Below are positions 52,757 to 61,302 of a stretch of DNA of 63,170 nt, in pieces; the stretch's first letter is position 1; every line of letters begins with the position of its first letter. Under the pieces are notes generated by a model, which saw only the letters and a program-made list of their open reading frames with translations, did no database searches and was not told where the DNA came from. The DNA is taken from contig JACJXV010000022.1 of the NCBI GenBank assembly GCA_020636445.1, forward strand, positions 1-63,170, given 5' to 3'. The position numbers were made by a program, and so were the translations under genes. Source of the stretch: Lewinellaceae bacterium (lineage in GTDB: Bacteria > Bacteroidota > Bacteroidia > Chitinophagales > Saprospiraceae).

Positions 52757-53351
52757 ACAGCAGTACTTTTTCTTCTTCAACTATTTCTTTGATACCTGGC
52801 AAGAGATGCCCCTCTTCCACCAGGTCCACCTGCCGGCCGGAAAGCTGTTCTAAGGCCTGCTTCATCCCGATATAATCCAGTAAATCCAGTTTATGAGGCT
52901 GGGTGAATTTTACCAGGATGTCAATATCACTATCTAAACTTTCTTCTCCCCGGGCAAAGGACCCGAATAGCCAGGCTTGCGAAATAGGTTGCTCAGCAAA
53001 ATACGTATTGATTTGCTCCAATAACCTGGCTCTTTGCGCTTTCCGCCTGGTACCCTGGCCTTCTCGTTCTAGCCGTTGTTTGGCTAAATCAAGGGATTCA
53101 ATCGCGTAATCTGCCTCCTTTAGCCAATAATAAACCCGTTCACTTTGGTACTGGATGAGGAGCTCTTTATAATCATCCCCTAGTTTATTTGCCAACGGCC
53201 TAATCAGCATTTCGGGGGCAGTCAATTCATTCCGTTCGATCTTACTCAAGGAAGATTGATCGTAATTCAATGCCGAGGCAAGTTCCCGTAACGACATCTT
53301 TTTAGCTACCCGTAATCGCCTGATTCGCTCTCCAAAGGTTTCCGAATTCAT
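52737..53351 (-). CDS. XRE-HTH fused to MntA-like nucleotidyltransferase (antitoxin)
   Basis: 204 residues in two domains. Residues 5-66 are an XRE helix-turn-helix (IRRLRVAKKMSLRELASALNYDQSSLSKIE). A charged helical linker follows to about 115, then the minimal nucleotidyltransferase AWLFGSFARGEESLDSDIDILVKF, which fits GSx10DxD. Ordinary MntA proteins, like the copy at 15806, have no DNA-binding domain. Joining the two suggests that one protein both silences HepT by AMPylation and represses the operon. A palindromic region at 53353-53384 overlaps the promoter. The downstream HepT gene overlaps it by 20 bases. Confidence 0.88.
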   Translation of the reverse strand: MNSETFGERIRRLRVAKKMSLRELASALNYDQSSLSKIERNELTAPEMLIRPLANKLGDDYKELLIQYQSERVYYWLKEADYAIESLDLAKQRLEREGQGTRRKAQRARLLEQINTYFAEQPISQAWLFGSFARGEESLDSDIDILVKFTQPHKLDLLDYIGMKQALEQLSGRQVDLVEEGHLLPGIKEIVEEEKVLLYEKEVS

Positions 53352-53352
53352 T

Positions 53353-53384
53353 TTGGAATAATTTTTCTAGAAATATATTTCCAA
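53353..53384. promoter_or_regulatory. Probable operator of the XRE-MntA/HepT operon
   Basis: Three nested symmetric elements lie two bases upstream of the start codon: TTGGAA ... TTCCAA at the edges, TTTCTAGAAA (53364-53373) and GAAATATATTTC (53370-53381). The very AT-rich run to 53400 would hold the promoter. The XRE domain of the first gene is the natural candidate binder. Confidence 0.55.
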
Positions 53385-53560
53385 AAATAGAAAAAAAATA
53401 AACGATAGTCAACACTAGCACTTTGGGATACAACGGCTAACCCAAACAGGTTTTCCTGGAAAAAATAGCCCATATCATCAAAAAAGAAAGTCAGTATGCG
53501 TTTCAAAAGTAGGGGGAATGTTCCCTTTTCAGCATCTTACCCTAAACACACCCGACAGTT

Positions 53561-55942
53561 ATGTTTCAAAACGTACTCACCCTTACGCTATGCATCCTTT
53601 GCCTGAGCACCGTTGCCCAGGCCCAGCATCGACTCAGCGGCCGTATCCTCGATGAGCGCAACCAGCCCGTGGCCTATGCCAATATTCTGATCCTGCAGCC
53701 CGCAGATTCCAGCCTAATCAAAGGGGCCATCACCGACGACGATGGTCGATTTATTACCACCGACCTCGAAGCGGGCGATTACCTGCTCCGGGTTTCCATG
53801 GTAGGGTTTAGCGAATATTATCAGGCCCTTAGCCTACGGCAAAACACCGAATTGCCGGCCATTATCCTGGCCGAGGCGGCAATCACCCTGGCGGCCGCTG
53901 AAGTGGTAGCCAAGAAGCCCTTTCTCGAACAACAGGCTGGCATGATGGTCGTCAACGTAGCAAACAGCATCATTGGCTCCAACGGCAACGTGATTGATAT
54001 CCTGCGCAAGGTACCGGGCCTGCTTATCGTCAACAACCAAATTCGCCTGGCCGGCCAGTCGGGTATGACTATCCTGATTGACGGGCGCCCCACTCAATAC
54101 CTCGATATGCAAAGCTTGCTGCGCGATATGCCGGCTGCCAATATTGAAAAGATTGAGGTCATCAGTCAACCGGGGGCCCGCTTCGATGCACAGGGCAGTG
54201 GCGCCGTGATCAATATCGTCCTGAAGCGCAATCTCAAACTGGGCATGAATGGCACGGCCACCGCCGGAGGAGGCTATGGCCGCTACTGGAAATACCGGGG
54301 TTCGGGTACTGTGAACTACCGGACAGGAAAAGTGAACCTGAGCAATTCAGTCGCCTTCAGTCACCGCAGTGGATTTGAAAATCTGCGCCTGAACCGAATC
54401 ATTGGTGAGGAGGTTTACAGCCAGGTCAATGAGCAACCCAACCTCCCCTACTCACTCAATATTAAAAGCGGTGTCGATTATTTTATCAGCGATCAGCACA
54501 AAGCGGGGGTTAGCCTCAATCTGCTGGGAAGCATCAATCAAAGTACCGACCGCAACCTGACTAGCATCACCAGCCCGAACCCCACTAATGCAGCCGATCT
54601 GCTAACGACCAATCAGATCGACCGTCGCTGGGGATACGCCAATGTGGATGCCTACTACGAGTTCAAAATCGACACCAGTGGCCAGCGCCTGAGCCTGGAC
54701 GGCAGCATCAACCGCTATGGTCGTCATGTCGACAACCTGTTGCAGACCCAGGTCCTCTCCGGGGACTTCACCTATCGCGACCGCCGCCAGGAACAACCCG
54801 GCAACACCAATATTCAGGCTTATCGCCTCGATTACACTAAGCCCTTTGGTAAAACAGCCAAGATCGAATCCGGCCTGAAGTACAGTCACGCTGTAGTCGA
54901 TAATGACCTGCGTGCCACCTTCCAAACAGCTAATGGCTGGCAATCGGATCCCACCCTCACCAACCATTTTATTTTCACGGAAAAAATTGCGGCTGCCTAC
55001 CTCAATGGTAATTTCACCCTGGGCAAACTCGAAATCAACAGTGGCCTTCGCTACGAAAACTCCTTGTCGGAAGGCTATTCTGTAACCCTCGACTCTACCC
55101 AGACAAGGCGTATCTCCCGGCTTTTCCCCAGTATAAACCTGGCCACGCCTCTGGCCGGCAAACTCGGCCTGGCGCTGGCCTACAGCAACCGCATTAACCG
55201 CCCCAGTTATAACTCCCTCAACCCCTTTGCTTATTTCCTCGACCCCTATACCTACCGAAGCGGCAACCCTTTTCTGCGACCGGAAATCAGTGATTCTTAC
55301 AAGTTTTCACTGACTTTCGATAAACAGCCTTTCTTCAATCTGGAGTACATCCGCACCAATGATGTGATTCAACTGGTCATTGAACAGGACGATGCCAGCG
55401 GCGTAGCTTTCGGGATCGATAAGAACCTGAGCATCTACGACCGGCTGGGCGGAAGTTTATTTTTTCCGCTTGACTGGATTAAAAATGTCAGTGGTTATGG
55501 CGGGTTTATGCTGTATTACAACCGCTACCGTTCACTAGTCCTTCAGGAAGCCTATGACGATGGCGCCTGGAACTTTACCACATTCCTGCAAGTTACCTAT
55601 TCCCTGCCGGCCGACTGGAAACTGGAGTTCAACGGTTGGTATTCAGGCCCGGGGGTCGAAGGAATTACCCGCACCCGGGGACTCTACGGAACAAGCCTGG
55701 GCTTGCAGAAGAAATTGTGGAATGACCGTGGATCTTTACAAGTAAGTTGGGAAGATTTCGCCTACCAATACTGGCGTGCACAGGTGAACCACAGCAACCT
55801 GGCCGCAGAATTTACCTCCGAATGGGAAGTCGGCATTCTCAACGTAAGCCTGAGTTATAATTTCGGTAATCAATTCCTGAAAAAAGCGGAACGCCGACGC
55901 AGTGTTGCCCAGGATGAACAAAGCCGTACCCGGGAAAAATAA
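53561..55942 (+). CDS. TonB-dependent outer-membrane receptor (OMP_b-brl family)
   Basis: 793 residues with a signal peptide (MFQNVLTLTLCILCLSTVAQA). A carboxypeptidase-regulatory-like beta sandwich (LSGRILDERNQPVAYANILIL ... DDDGRFITTDLEAGDYLLRVSMVG) is followed by a plug domain (VIDILRKVPGLLIVNNQ, GMTILIDGRPTQYLDM, IEKIEVISQPGARFDAQGSGAVINIVLK). The rest is a beta-barrel with YLNGNFTLGKLEINSGLRYENS and YRSGNPFLRPE, the outer-membrane beta-barrel protein family pattern. The substrate is unknown. No SusD partner is adjacent. Confidence 0.88.
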   Translation: MFQNVLTLTLCILCLSTVAQAQHRLSGRILDERNQPVAYANILILQPADSSLIKGAITDDDGRFITTDLEAGDYLLRVSMVGFSEYYQALSLRQNTELPAIILAEAAITLAAAEVVAKKPFLEQQAGMMVVNVANSIIGSNGNVIDILRKVPGLLIVNNQIRLAGQSGMTILIDGRPTQYLDMQSLLRDMPAANIEKIEVISQPGARFDAQGSGAVINIVLKRNLKLGMNGTATAGGGYGRYWKYRGSGTVNYRTGKVNLSNSVAFSHRSGFENLRLNRIIGEEVYSQVNEQPNLPYSLNIKSGVDYFISDQHKAGVSLNLLGSINQSTDRNLTSITSPNPTNAADLLTTNQIDRRWGYANVDAYYEFKIDTSGQRLSLDGSINRYGRHVDNLLQTQVLSGDFTYRDRRQEQPGNTNIQAYRLDYTKPFGKTAKIESGLKYSHAVVDNDLRATFQTANGWQSDPTLTNHFIFTEKIAAAYLNGNFTLGKLEINSGLRYENSLSEGYSVTLDSTQTRRISRLFPSINLATPLAGKLGLALAYSNRINRPSYNSLNPFAYFLDPYTYRSGNPFLRPEISDSYKFSLTFDKQPFFNLEYIRTNDVIQLVIEQDDASGVAFGIDKNLSIYDRLGGSLFFPLDWIKNVSGYGGFMLYYNRYRSLVLQEAYDDGAWNFTTFLQVTYSLPADWKLEFNGWYSGPGVEGITRTRGLYGTSLGLQKKLWNDRGSLQVSWEDFAYQYWRAQVNHSNLAAEFTSEWEVGILNVSLSYNFGNQFLKKAERRRSVAQDEQSRTREK

Positions 55943-55964
55943 ACACCATCGTTAGGCTAAGGTA

Positions 55965-56468
55965 TCAGGGAGTGGCCTGATGGTCATAACTCAATACCCG
56001 GTACAGCTTCCACACGCCATCCTCCAGCAACCAGGTATGGATGAATTTCCCGCTGGAAGTAAAACGCTCTTCCTTGCCTGCTTCGGCAATGAAAAAGTGG
56101 TGTACCCCCATTTGGATAGCCCCGTAGAGTTTCCCTCCGTTTTTGAGGGGAAACACCTGCATACTTCCTGGCACGAGGCGACGAATGGGCTTATACGGCC
56201 CGCCGCCGCAAATACTTTCGGTGAAGGCGACAAAAAATTGTTCCCGGTTCTGCCGGCCGTTCTGGTCGTGCATAAATTCCGTCTGCGGGTGCATAACTTT
56301 TTGCAGAACATCGAGATTACACCGATTAAAGCCTTCTTCAAACACCAGGCTATCAGCCTTTTGCAGGGCAATAAACAAGGCCGATTGTGGATCCTCCTGA
56401 GCACCAACGATGGTGCTTACTCCCACCATCAACCCCAGGAGTAATATCGTACTTCGCATCAACATCAT
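55965..56468 (-). CDS. Secreted NTF2-like (DUF4440-type) protein
   Basis: 167 residues. A signal peptide (MRSTILLLGLMVGVSTIVGAQ) precedes an NTF2-like cone fold: ADSLVFEEGFNRCNLDVLQKVMHPQTEFMHDQNG, then FTSSGKFIHTWLLEDGVWKLYRVLSYDHQ. These domains can bind or convert small molecules, or just be scaffolds; nothing specific can be said. It ends at a region convergent with the receptor gene and starts nine bases after the cupin gene, so the two probably form an operon. Confidence 0.75.
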   Translation of the reverse strand: MMLMRSTILLLGLMVGVSTIVGAQEDPQSALFIALQKADSLVFEEGFNRCNLDVLQKVMHPQTEFMHDQNGRQNREQFFVAFTESICGGGPYKPIRRLVPGSMQVFPLKNGGKLYGAIQMGVHHFFIAEAGKEERFTSSGKFIHTWLLEDGVWKLYRVLSYDHQATP

Positions 56469-56476
56469 TTTTTCGT

Positions 56477-57040
56477 TTAATCTACGTGCAGTGGTGGTCC
56501 CACAACCTGCATATCGTGTTTCGCGAATACCCGGGCAACTTCCTCTGCGGAGGGAGGTGTAGTCCAGGCATCCGTCGTATTGAAGAAAGCTTCCATCTTT
56601 CCCGCAGGCAGGTAAGAAACGATCATCTTGCCTTTTTCCGTAAGTTGAACAAAAGCATGGGGAACATTCCGGGGCAGAAAAATAGTGTCACCGACACCCA
56701 TTGTATATTTTTCTTCCCCTACCTGGAAGAGATATTCGCCTTCGACAACATAGAACCATTCATCTTGAAAAGGATGAATGTGCAGCGGTGGGCCTCCTTT
56801 AGGGGTTAATCCGGTCTGTTCAAAAACGGCTAGATCCCCATCCGTATCAAAACCTGATATTTTATTGTCCAGCACATTCAGGGTAACTCCCTTCATGGCA
56901 TAATGCTGTCCAAAACGGGCCTCTCCGGCTTTGACCTGAAACCCTTGGTTTGTTCTTGCTAGCAGCATCGTTTTGACATTGGCAAAAACACCAATCGGCA
57001 GGAGTGCCAGTGCACTCCGAAATAAAGATCTTCGATTCAT
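56477..57040 (-). CDS. Cupin domain protein with Tat-like leader
   Basis: 187 residues. The leader NRRSLFRSALALLPIGVF has a twin arginine and may be exported. A cupin barrel follows, with GGPPLHIHPFQDEWFYVVEGEYLFQVG (metal motif H-x-H-x4-E) and the second motif RNVPHAFVQL. The function is unknown; similar proteins are often annotated as quercetinase-like or cupin-fold metalloproteins. It is the first gene of a pair with the NTF2-like protein. Confidence 0.8.
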   Translation of the reverse strand: MNRRSLFRSALALLPIGVFANVKTMLLARTNQGFQVKAGEARFGQHYAMKGVTLNVLDNKISGFDTDGDLAVFEQTGLTPKGGPPLHIHPFQDEWFYVVEGEYLFQVGEEKYTMGVGDTIFLPRNVPHAFVQLTEKGKMIVSYLPAGKMEAFFNTTDAWTTPPSAEEVARVFAKHDMQVVGPPLHVD

Positions 57041-57199
57041 GCCAATTGCATTTTTAGTAAGCCTGGAAGAAAATCATCGAACCAACCGACATGCCATAAA
57101 GGAAAAAAGCAGGATAAGTAAATGCCGTTTCCTCATTCAAGCTACGCTTTTCCAGGATAGGAAGCAATCCACTGAAAGCTCCTGACCAAAATCTGCTCG

Positions 57200-57814
57200 T
57201 TAGCGAAGGATCGCCGTCAGTTTCTTGATCAGTTCTACCTTACTGTTTACCTCTAATTTTTCAAAAATGTGTTTGAGGTGTGTCTTAACGGTATTCACAG
57301 AGATATTATACTGGTCGGCCAGTTGGTAGTACGTGAGGCCTTCAAAAAGTCCTGGCAAAAGTTCGTACTCGCGATCGGTGAGCCCACTCCGGGTTGCTGC
57401 CTCAACAGCCTCGCGCGACCAGGTCAGGGTCTGGTTTTTCTCCTGGTGGTTGTACCAGGCGATTTCCAGGGCGGTAAACAGATCATCCGGGCGAAAGGGT
57501 TTGACCAAGTATCCTCCCGGGCGGGTTTGCTTGGCCTGGGTAACCGTGCGGAAGTCGGAATAGGAGGTTAAAAAAATGAAGGGCAACTGGTAGCGCTGGG
57601 TGATAAACCCCGCCAATGCCAACCCATCCTGCGGGCCACTCAAATGAATATCCAGAATGGCCATATCCACCTCCGTAGTCGCCAGAATATGCTCCGCTTG
57701 CGATTGGGTATAGGCCGCACCAACTACCCGATAGCCCATGCGCTGCAGTTGCGACTGGATATCTTCATTGATAATCACTTCGTCTTCTACGACCAGAATA
57801 CGTTGGCCTGCCAT
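57200..57814 (-). CDS. Response regulator, REC plus LuxR-type HTH
   Basis: 204 residues. The receiver domain has the acidic pair VVEDEV near 9-12, the phosphoacceptor Asp55 in MAILDIHLSG and Lys105 in YLVKPFRP. The C-terminal NarL/LuxR helix-turn-helix is LTDREYELLPGLFEGLTYYQLADQYNISVNTVKTHLKHIFEKL. It should bind DNA when phosphorylated. It begins three bases after the stop of the kinase gene, so the pair is co-transcribed. Targets are not known. Confidence 0.92.
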   Translation of the reverse strand: MAGQRILVVEDEVIINEDIQSQLQRMGYRVVGAAYTQSQAEHILATTEVDMAILDIHLSGPQDGLALAGFITQRYQLPFIFLTSYSDFRTVTQAKQTRPGGYLVKPFRPDDLFTALEIAWYNHQEKNQTLTWSREAVEAATRSGLTDREYELLPGLFEGLTYYQLADQYNISVNTVKTHLKHIFEKLEVNSKVELIKKLTAILR

Positions 57815-57817
57815 GGG

Positions 57818-60034
57818 TTAAGTGTTCTCGTGAGGAATAATCATATTAATTTGGGTGCCGCCGCCAGCAGTATGACCCACTTCCAGCGTAGCGTTCATTT
57901 TCTTAACAAAAGCCCTTACCAGTCGGAATCCCAAGGTATCGGTCACCTGCCAATCCAACTGCCGCGGTAACCCAATTCCATTATCGGCCACCGTGAGGTG
58001 CAGGCCATCGCTCTTACGGTGCAGGTCTATAGCAATACGGCCGGCACGTTGATCCGGGAATGCATACTTTAAACTATTGGTCAGGAGTTCGTTGAGTACC
58101 AGGCCCAGGGGAATAATGCGATCTACATCCAGGGAAACGGGCTCCAGGTCCAGCGCCAGGTTAATGTCGTTATCGGTGCGGTAAGTTTCCAGGAGGTTAT
58201 AGCTCAGTTCTTCAATATACTCATTCGCTGGTACGCCGACCATATCGCTTTCGCGATAGAGGTTTTGGTGGATCAGGGCCATCGCCTTAACCCGGTTTTG
58301 GCCTTCAATGAGGGCTTCCTGCGCCTTGGTACTTTCTACATGCTGCGTTTGCAGACTAAGCAATGACGAAACGATTTGCAGGTTATTCTTCACCCGGTGA
58401 TGAATTTCCCGTAATAGGTTTTCCTTTTCTTCCAGCGAACGACTGATCGTAGCCTTTTGCATTTCCAGTTGCTCATTGGTTTTCGACCGATAGCGAGCCT
58501 GCCGGAATGCCAGTCCGGCGATGATGGCGACCAAAAGCAAGGCGATGATGAAAAACATACGTAGCCGGGCTGCCTGCTCCAACTGGAGCGTTTTCAGATC
58601 GTTAGCGCGGTTCAGCCCGGCAATTTCCTGGTCTTTGAGTGCCGACTGATACCGGGCATCTAATTTTCGGACCAAAGCCTGTTGTTCCGCCCGTTGCAGG
58701 GAGTCAGCTAAAATGCGTTGCGCATTCCAGGTGGCCAGCGCACCCTGAAAATTCCCCAGCGCTTCCTCTACCTGTGCTTTTCGGGCCAGGTAGGTACTTT
58801 CCAGCGCTGGCTCATTCAGGTTGGCTAAAATGCGGCCTGCTTCTGCCAGGGTCTGCGCAGCTGCCTGATTTTTTTTGACCCCTTGCTGGTAATGCGCCAG
58901 TGAAATTAACAACAACACCTCATCTTTGGGGATATTCACCTCCCGGCTGATTTGCAGTCCCTCACGAATAGGACTTTCGGCCAGTTCGTAATGCCCCGCT
59001 GCCATTTGCAGCTCGCCGATATCGTACAACAGCCGCGCCAACCGGCTTTTACCACTCGTTTTGGGAAAGCCTTCATAGGCCCGTTGGTAGGCCTGGAGAG
59101 CAGCAGCATAGTTACCTTCGGCCTGGAAAATTTTACCCTGGTGTTGGGATAAAATAGCCGTTTGGCTTCCAAAGTTCAGGGATTTTGCCAACTGCAACGC
59201 CGTTTCAATATACCGATGCGCAGCCGGATAATCCCCCGCACGGAACAGCGCTACCGAAAGATTGTAATTGCCTTTGAGGGCAAAAGCCGGATCATCCGGA
59301 GGGACGTATTGCATGTAGTTCAAATAGGCCTGTGCCGATTCACTGTAATCAGCAAGGGCATCAAAGTAGTACCCTTCGGCTTCGTACAGCACCAGGAATG
59401 CCGTGGAATCCTGAATGCCTTCATTGGTTTCCAATCCCCAGCGAATATGATAATAGGCGGAATCATACTTACCCAACCGGGCATAACTCAACCCCAACAC
59501 ACTACTCGCCAGCATCTGTTTGGGCAAGTCAGGATCGCCCGGAATCGTAAAATGATACAAGGCCCACTGGATCGCTGAATCGAACTGGCCCCGCACCCGG
59601 GCCGATTCCATCAGGGCATTGGCAGCATCATATTGCCATTGACGCAGTTGGTGGTCCTCGGCGAAGTCCAACAAAAAACGGTGTACGCCATCCAATAAAT
59701 CGAACCGGTTTAGAGGAAATAAGTCCTGCCCGATACGGTATAATTGGTTGGCGGCCTCGTCAAAGCGGTCGCGGTGCTGTAAATCGGCAAAAGCCAGGCT
59801 GCGCAGGGTAAGACGTGCCCGGTGCTGATCCGTTTCCTCCATGCGTTGAATGGCTGACAATAATTCCGCTATCGGCTTATCCGCATATTTCACCAGCGTC
59901 GCCGAATCCACCGGCAACCCAGGTACGGCCCGCTGCAGACTTCCTGCCTCCTGAGCAGATACCCCAACCAGGACAAAGAGTAAAATCATGGTCGCCAGAC
60001 CGCGGGAGAAAAGGTGAAATTTATGCACTATCAA
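57818..60034 (-). CDS. TPR-containing sensor histidine kinase (HisKA_2)
   Basis: About 738 residues. A signal segment (LATMILLFVLVGVSA) is followed by a periplasmic array of TPR motifs (residues ~60-450), a coiled coil, one membrane helix (LRMFFIIALLLVAIIAGLAF near 500) and the kinase. The phospho-His lies in LLREIHHRVKNNLQIVSSLLSLQ, and the ATPase N and G boxes are LVLNELLTNSLKYAF and ADNGIGLP. HisKA_2 kinases usually pair with LuxR or ANTAR-type regulators, as here. The start is uncertain: a TTG at 60034 is used here, but GTG at 60028 or ATG at 59989 could serve. Confidence 0.88.
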   Translation of the reverse strand: MIVHKFHLFSRGLATMILLFVLVGVSAQEAGSLQRAVPGLPVDSATLVKYADKPIAELLSAIQRMEETDQHRARLTLRSLAFADLQHRDRFDEAANQLYRIGQDLFPLNRFDLLDGVHRFLLDFAEDHQLRQWQYDAANALMESARVRGQFDSAIQWALYHFTIPGDPDLPKQMLASSVLGLSYARLGKYDSAYYHIRWGLETNEGIQDSTAFLVLYEAEGYYFDALADYSESAQAYLNYMQYVPPDDPAFALKGNYNLSVALFRAGDYPAAHRYIETALQLAKSLNFGSQTAILSQHQGKIFQAEGNYAAALQAYQRAYEGFPKTSGKSRLARLLYDIGELQMAAGHYELAESPIREGLQISREVNIPKDEVLLLISLAHYQQGVKKNQAAAQTLAEAGRILANLNEPALESTYLARKAQVEEALGNFQGALATWNAQRILADSLQRAEQQALVRKLDARYQSALKDQEIAGLNRANDLKTLQLEQAARLRMFFIIALLLVAIIAGLAFRQARYRSKTNEQLEMQKATISRSLEEKENLLREIHHRVKNNLQIVSSLLSLQTQHVESTKAQEALIEGQNRVKAMALIHQNLYRESDMVGVPANEYIEELSYNLLETYRTDNDINLALDLEPVSLDVDRIIPLGLVLNELLTNSLKYAFPDQRAGRIAIDLHRKSDGLHLTVADNGIGLPRQLDWQVTDTLGFRLVRAFVKKMNATLEVGHTAGGGTQINMIIPHENT

Positions 60035-60148
60035 GCATTTAGGTAATTCAGCAGTACCGCCTATTTAAAAAAAGCCTTTTCTCAACAAATATCCAAGTAA
60101 ATCCTTAGCGCAGGTTCACCCGAACGGGTGATGTATGCCGCCCTGCAG

Positions 60149-60302
60149 GATGGGAACTTTACCCTGTCTATTAATTCACCTAAACGCCTGCCAGATGAGA
60201 TGCACAGCCAAAACCGCCAGTGATCTGCCCCCTGGTTATTACCTGTTGCAAATACAAACCACGAAAGGAAAACTATTCCCCACCCGGGTAATCCATCAAT
60301 AA
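60149..60302 (+). pseudogene. Decayed T9SS sorting-domain fragment
   Basis: Two short frames together resemble the end of a T9SS-exported protein. From 60149, DGNFTLSINSP matches the 'DGxFTLxI' opening of a type A sorting domain. From 60195 in another frame, AKTASDLPPGYYLLQIQT then TKGKLFPTRVIHQ and a stop match its end. The middle (the usual 'YDLxGR' strand) is missing, and the frames differ by one, so it is a deletion or frameshift remnant. No parent gene is left upstream. It accounts for most of the 323-bp gap after the kinase gene. Confidence 0.65.
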
Positions 60303-60357
60303 AGACATTTATACCTCAGTGAAACGGCTCTTGAATGGCCGGGGATGTCAGGATCAG

Positions 60358-60621
60358 TTAATTCGGGTCCTGGCTCCGTTTTTTGATCTCCTGGGTAATC
60401 GAACCGCGAATGGCCGCAAGCGAAAAGGTAATTGCCAATAATGCCATAGGCATTGCAATGAACGGCATCATGATCTTGCCTTTACCAATCGCCATGAAGT
60501 AAATGACTACACCACCGTAGACGATCATCATTCCCAGCAACATAAACTGTAGCACCTGGAGGGTTTTCCCCTGCTTTTGGAGTTCTTCGAGGGTATATTC
60601 TTCGATTTTCTTTTTAGGCAT
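60358..60621 (-). CDS. Small two-helix membrane protein
   Basis: 87 residues. A basic N-terminus (MPKKKIEEYTLEELQKQGKTLQ) precedes two membrane helices (FMLLGMMIVYGGVVIYFMAI and MMPFIAMPMALLAITFSLAAI) and a charged tail. Proteins of this shape with 'EELxKQxKTL' are common in Bacteroidota and have no known function. It is divergent from the DUF1648 gene. Confidence 0.65.
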   Translation of the reverse strand: MPKKKIEEYTLEELQKQGKTLQVLQFMLLGMMIVYGGVVIYFMAIGKGKIMMPFIAMPMALLAITFSLAAIRGSITQEIKKRSQDPN

Positions 60622-60701
60622 CGCTGTAGTTTTTTTTCAAGATATACATTTTCATTGATAGCCAAAATCCCTTATATTTCCTATTAGTCAAAACCTTTTC
60701 C

Positions 60702-61196
60702 ATGAGAAACCCCAAAATCACTATCACCCCCGAGCCGATAGATCAGTATATGCACTACCTGAGTATCGCGGCTTTAGCCACCCTTTTTGTCCTGCCCTTA
60801 CTTTACTGGAATCAACTACCCGAGCGGTTGCCTATTCATTTTGGGCCCGATGGCACCCCTGATGGTTTTGGCGATCGGGCATCAATCTGGGTCTTGCCGG
60901 TGATTGGACTGGGGCTTTATTTCCTGTTAACCGCCATTGCCAGCATTCCGGAAAGCCATAATTACCACGTCAAGATCACCTCCGAAAATGCTGAAGCACA
61001 GTACCGCAACAGCATTCGCCTCCTGGGTAGTATCCGCATGCTTATTTTACTTCTATGGGTACATATCGTTTGGAATATCATCCAGGTAGGACTGGGAAAA
61101 TCTTCCGGTCTGGCCACCCTCTTTACCATTTTATTCATTGTCGCAATCTTTGCCGTGATTGGACATTCACTCTGGCGCAGCCGGCAACTGCGATAA
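60702..61196 (+). CDS. DUF1648 membrane protein
   Basis: 164 residues with four membrane helices. The core LPLLYWNQLPERLPIHFGPDGTPDGFGDRASIWVLP is the DUF1648 motif (P-x-H-F-x-x-G-x-x-D-x-x-G). SdpI immunity proteins share this domain, but a stand-alone DUF1648 protein has no known role. A -7-like TATATTTCC lies upstream at about 60674. Confidence 0.85.
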   Translation: MRNPKITITPEPIDQYMHYLSIAALATLFVLPLLYWNQLPERLPIHFGPDGTPDGFGDRASIWVLPVIGLGLYFLLTAIASIPESHNYHVKITSENAEAQYRNSIRLLGSIRMLILLLWVHIVWNIIQVGLGKSSGLATLFTILFIVAIFAVIGHSLWRSRQLR

Positions 61197-61302
61197 CCTC
61201 AGGCCACTAACGCCTAAAAGGAGCCTATCCGGCAGATAGCTGACGCATTTTTTCGTGGTGATTTAGTACCTTCGGAGTATTGCCTTCACCCTAAAATCAG
61301 GT

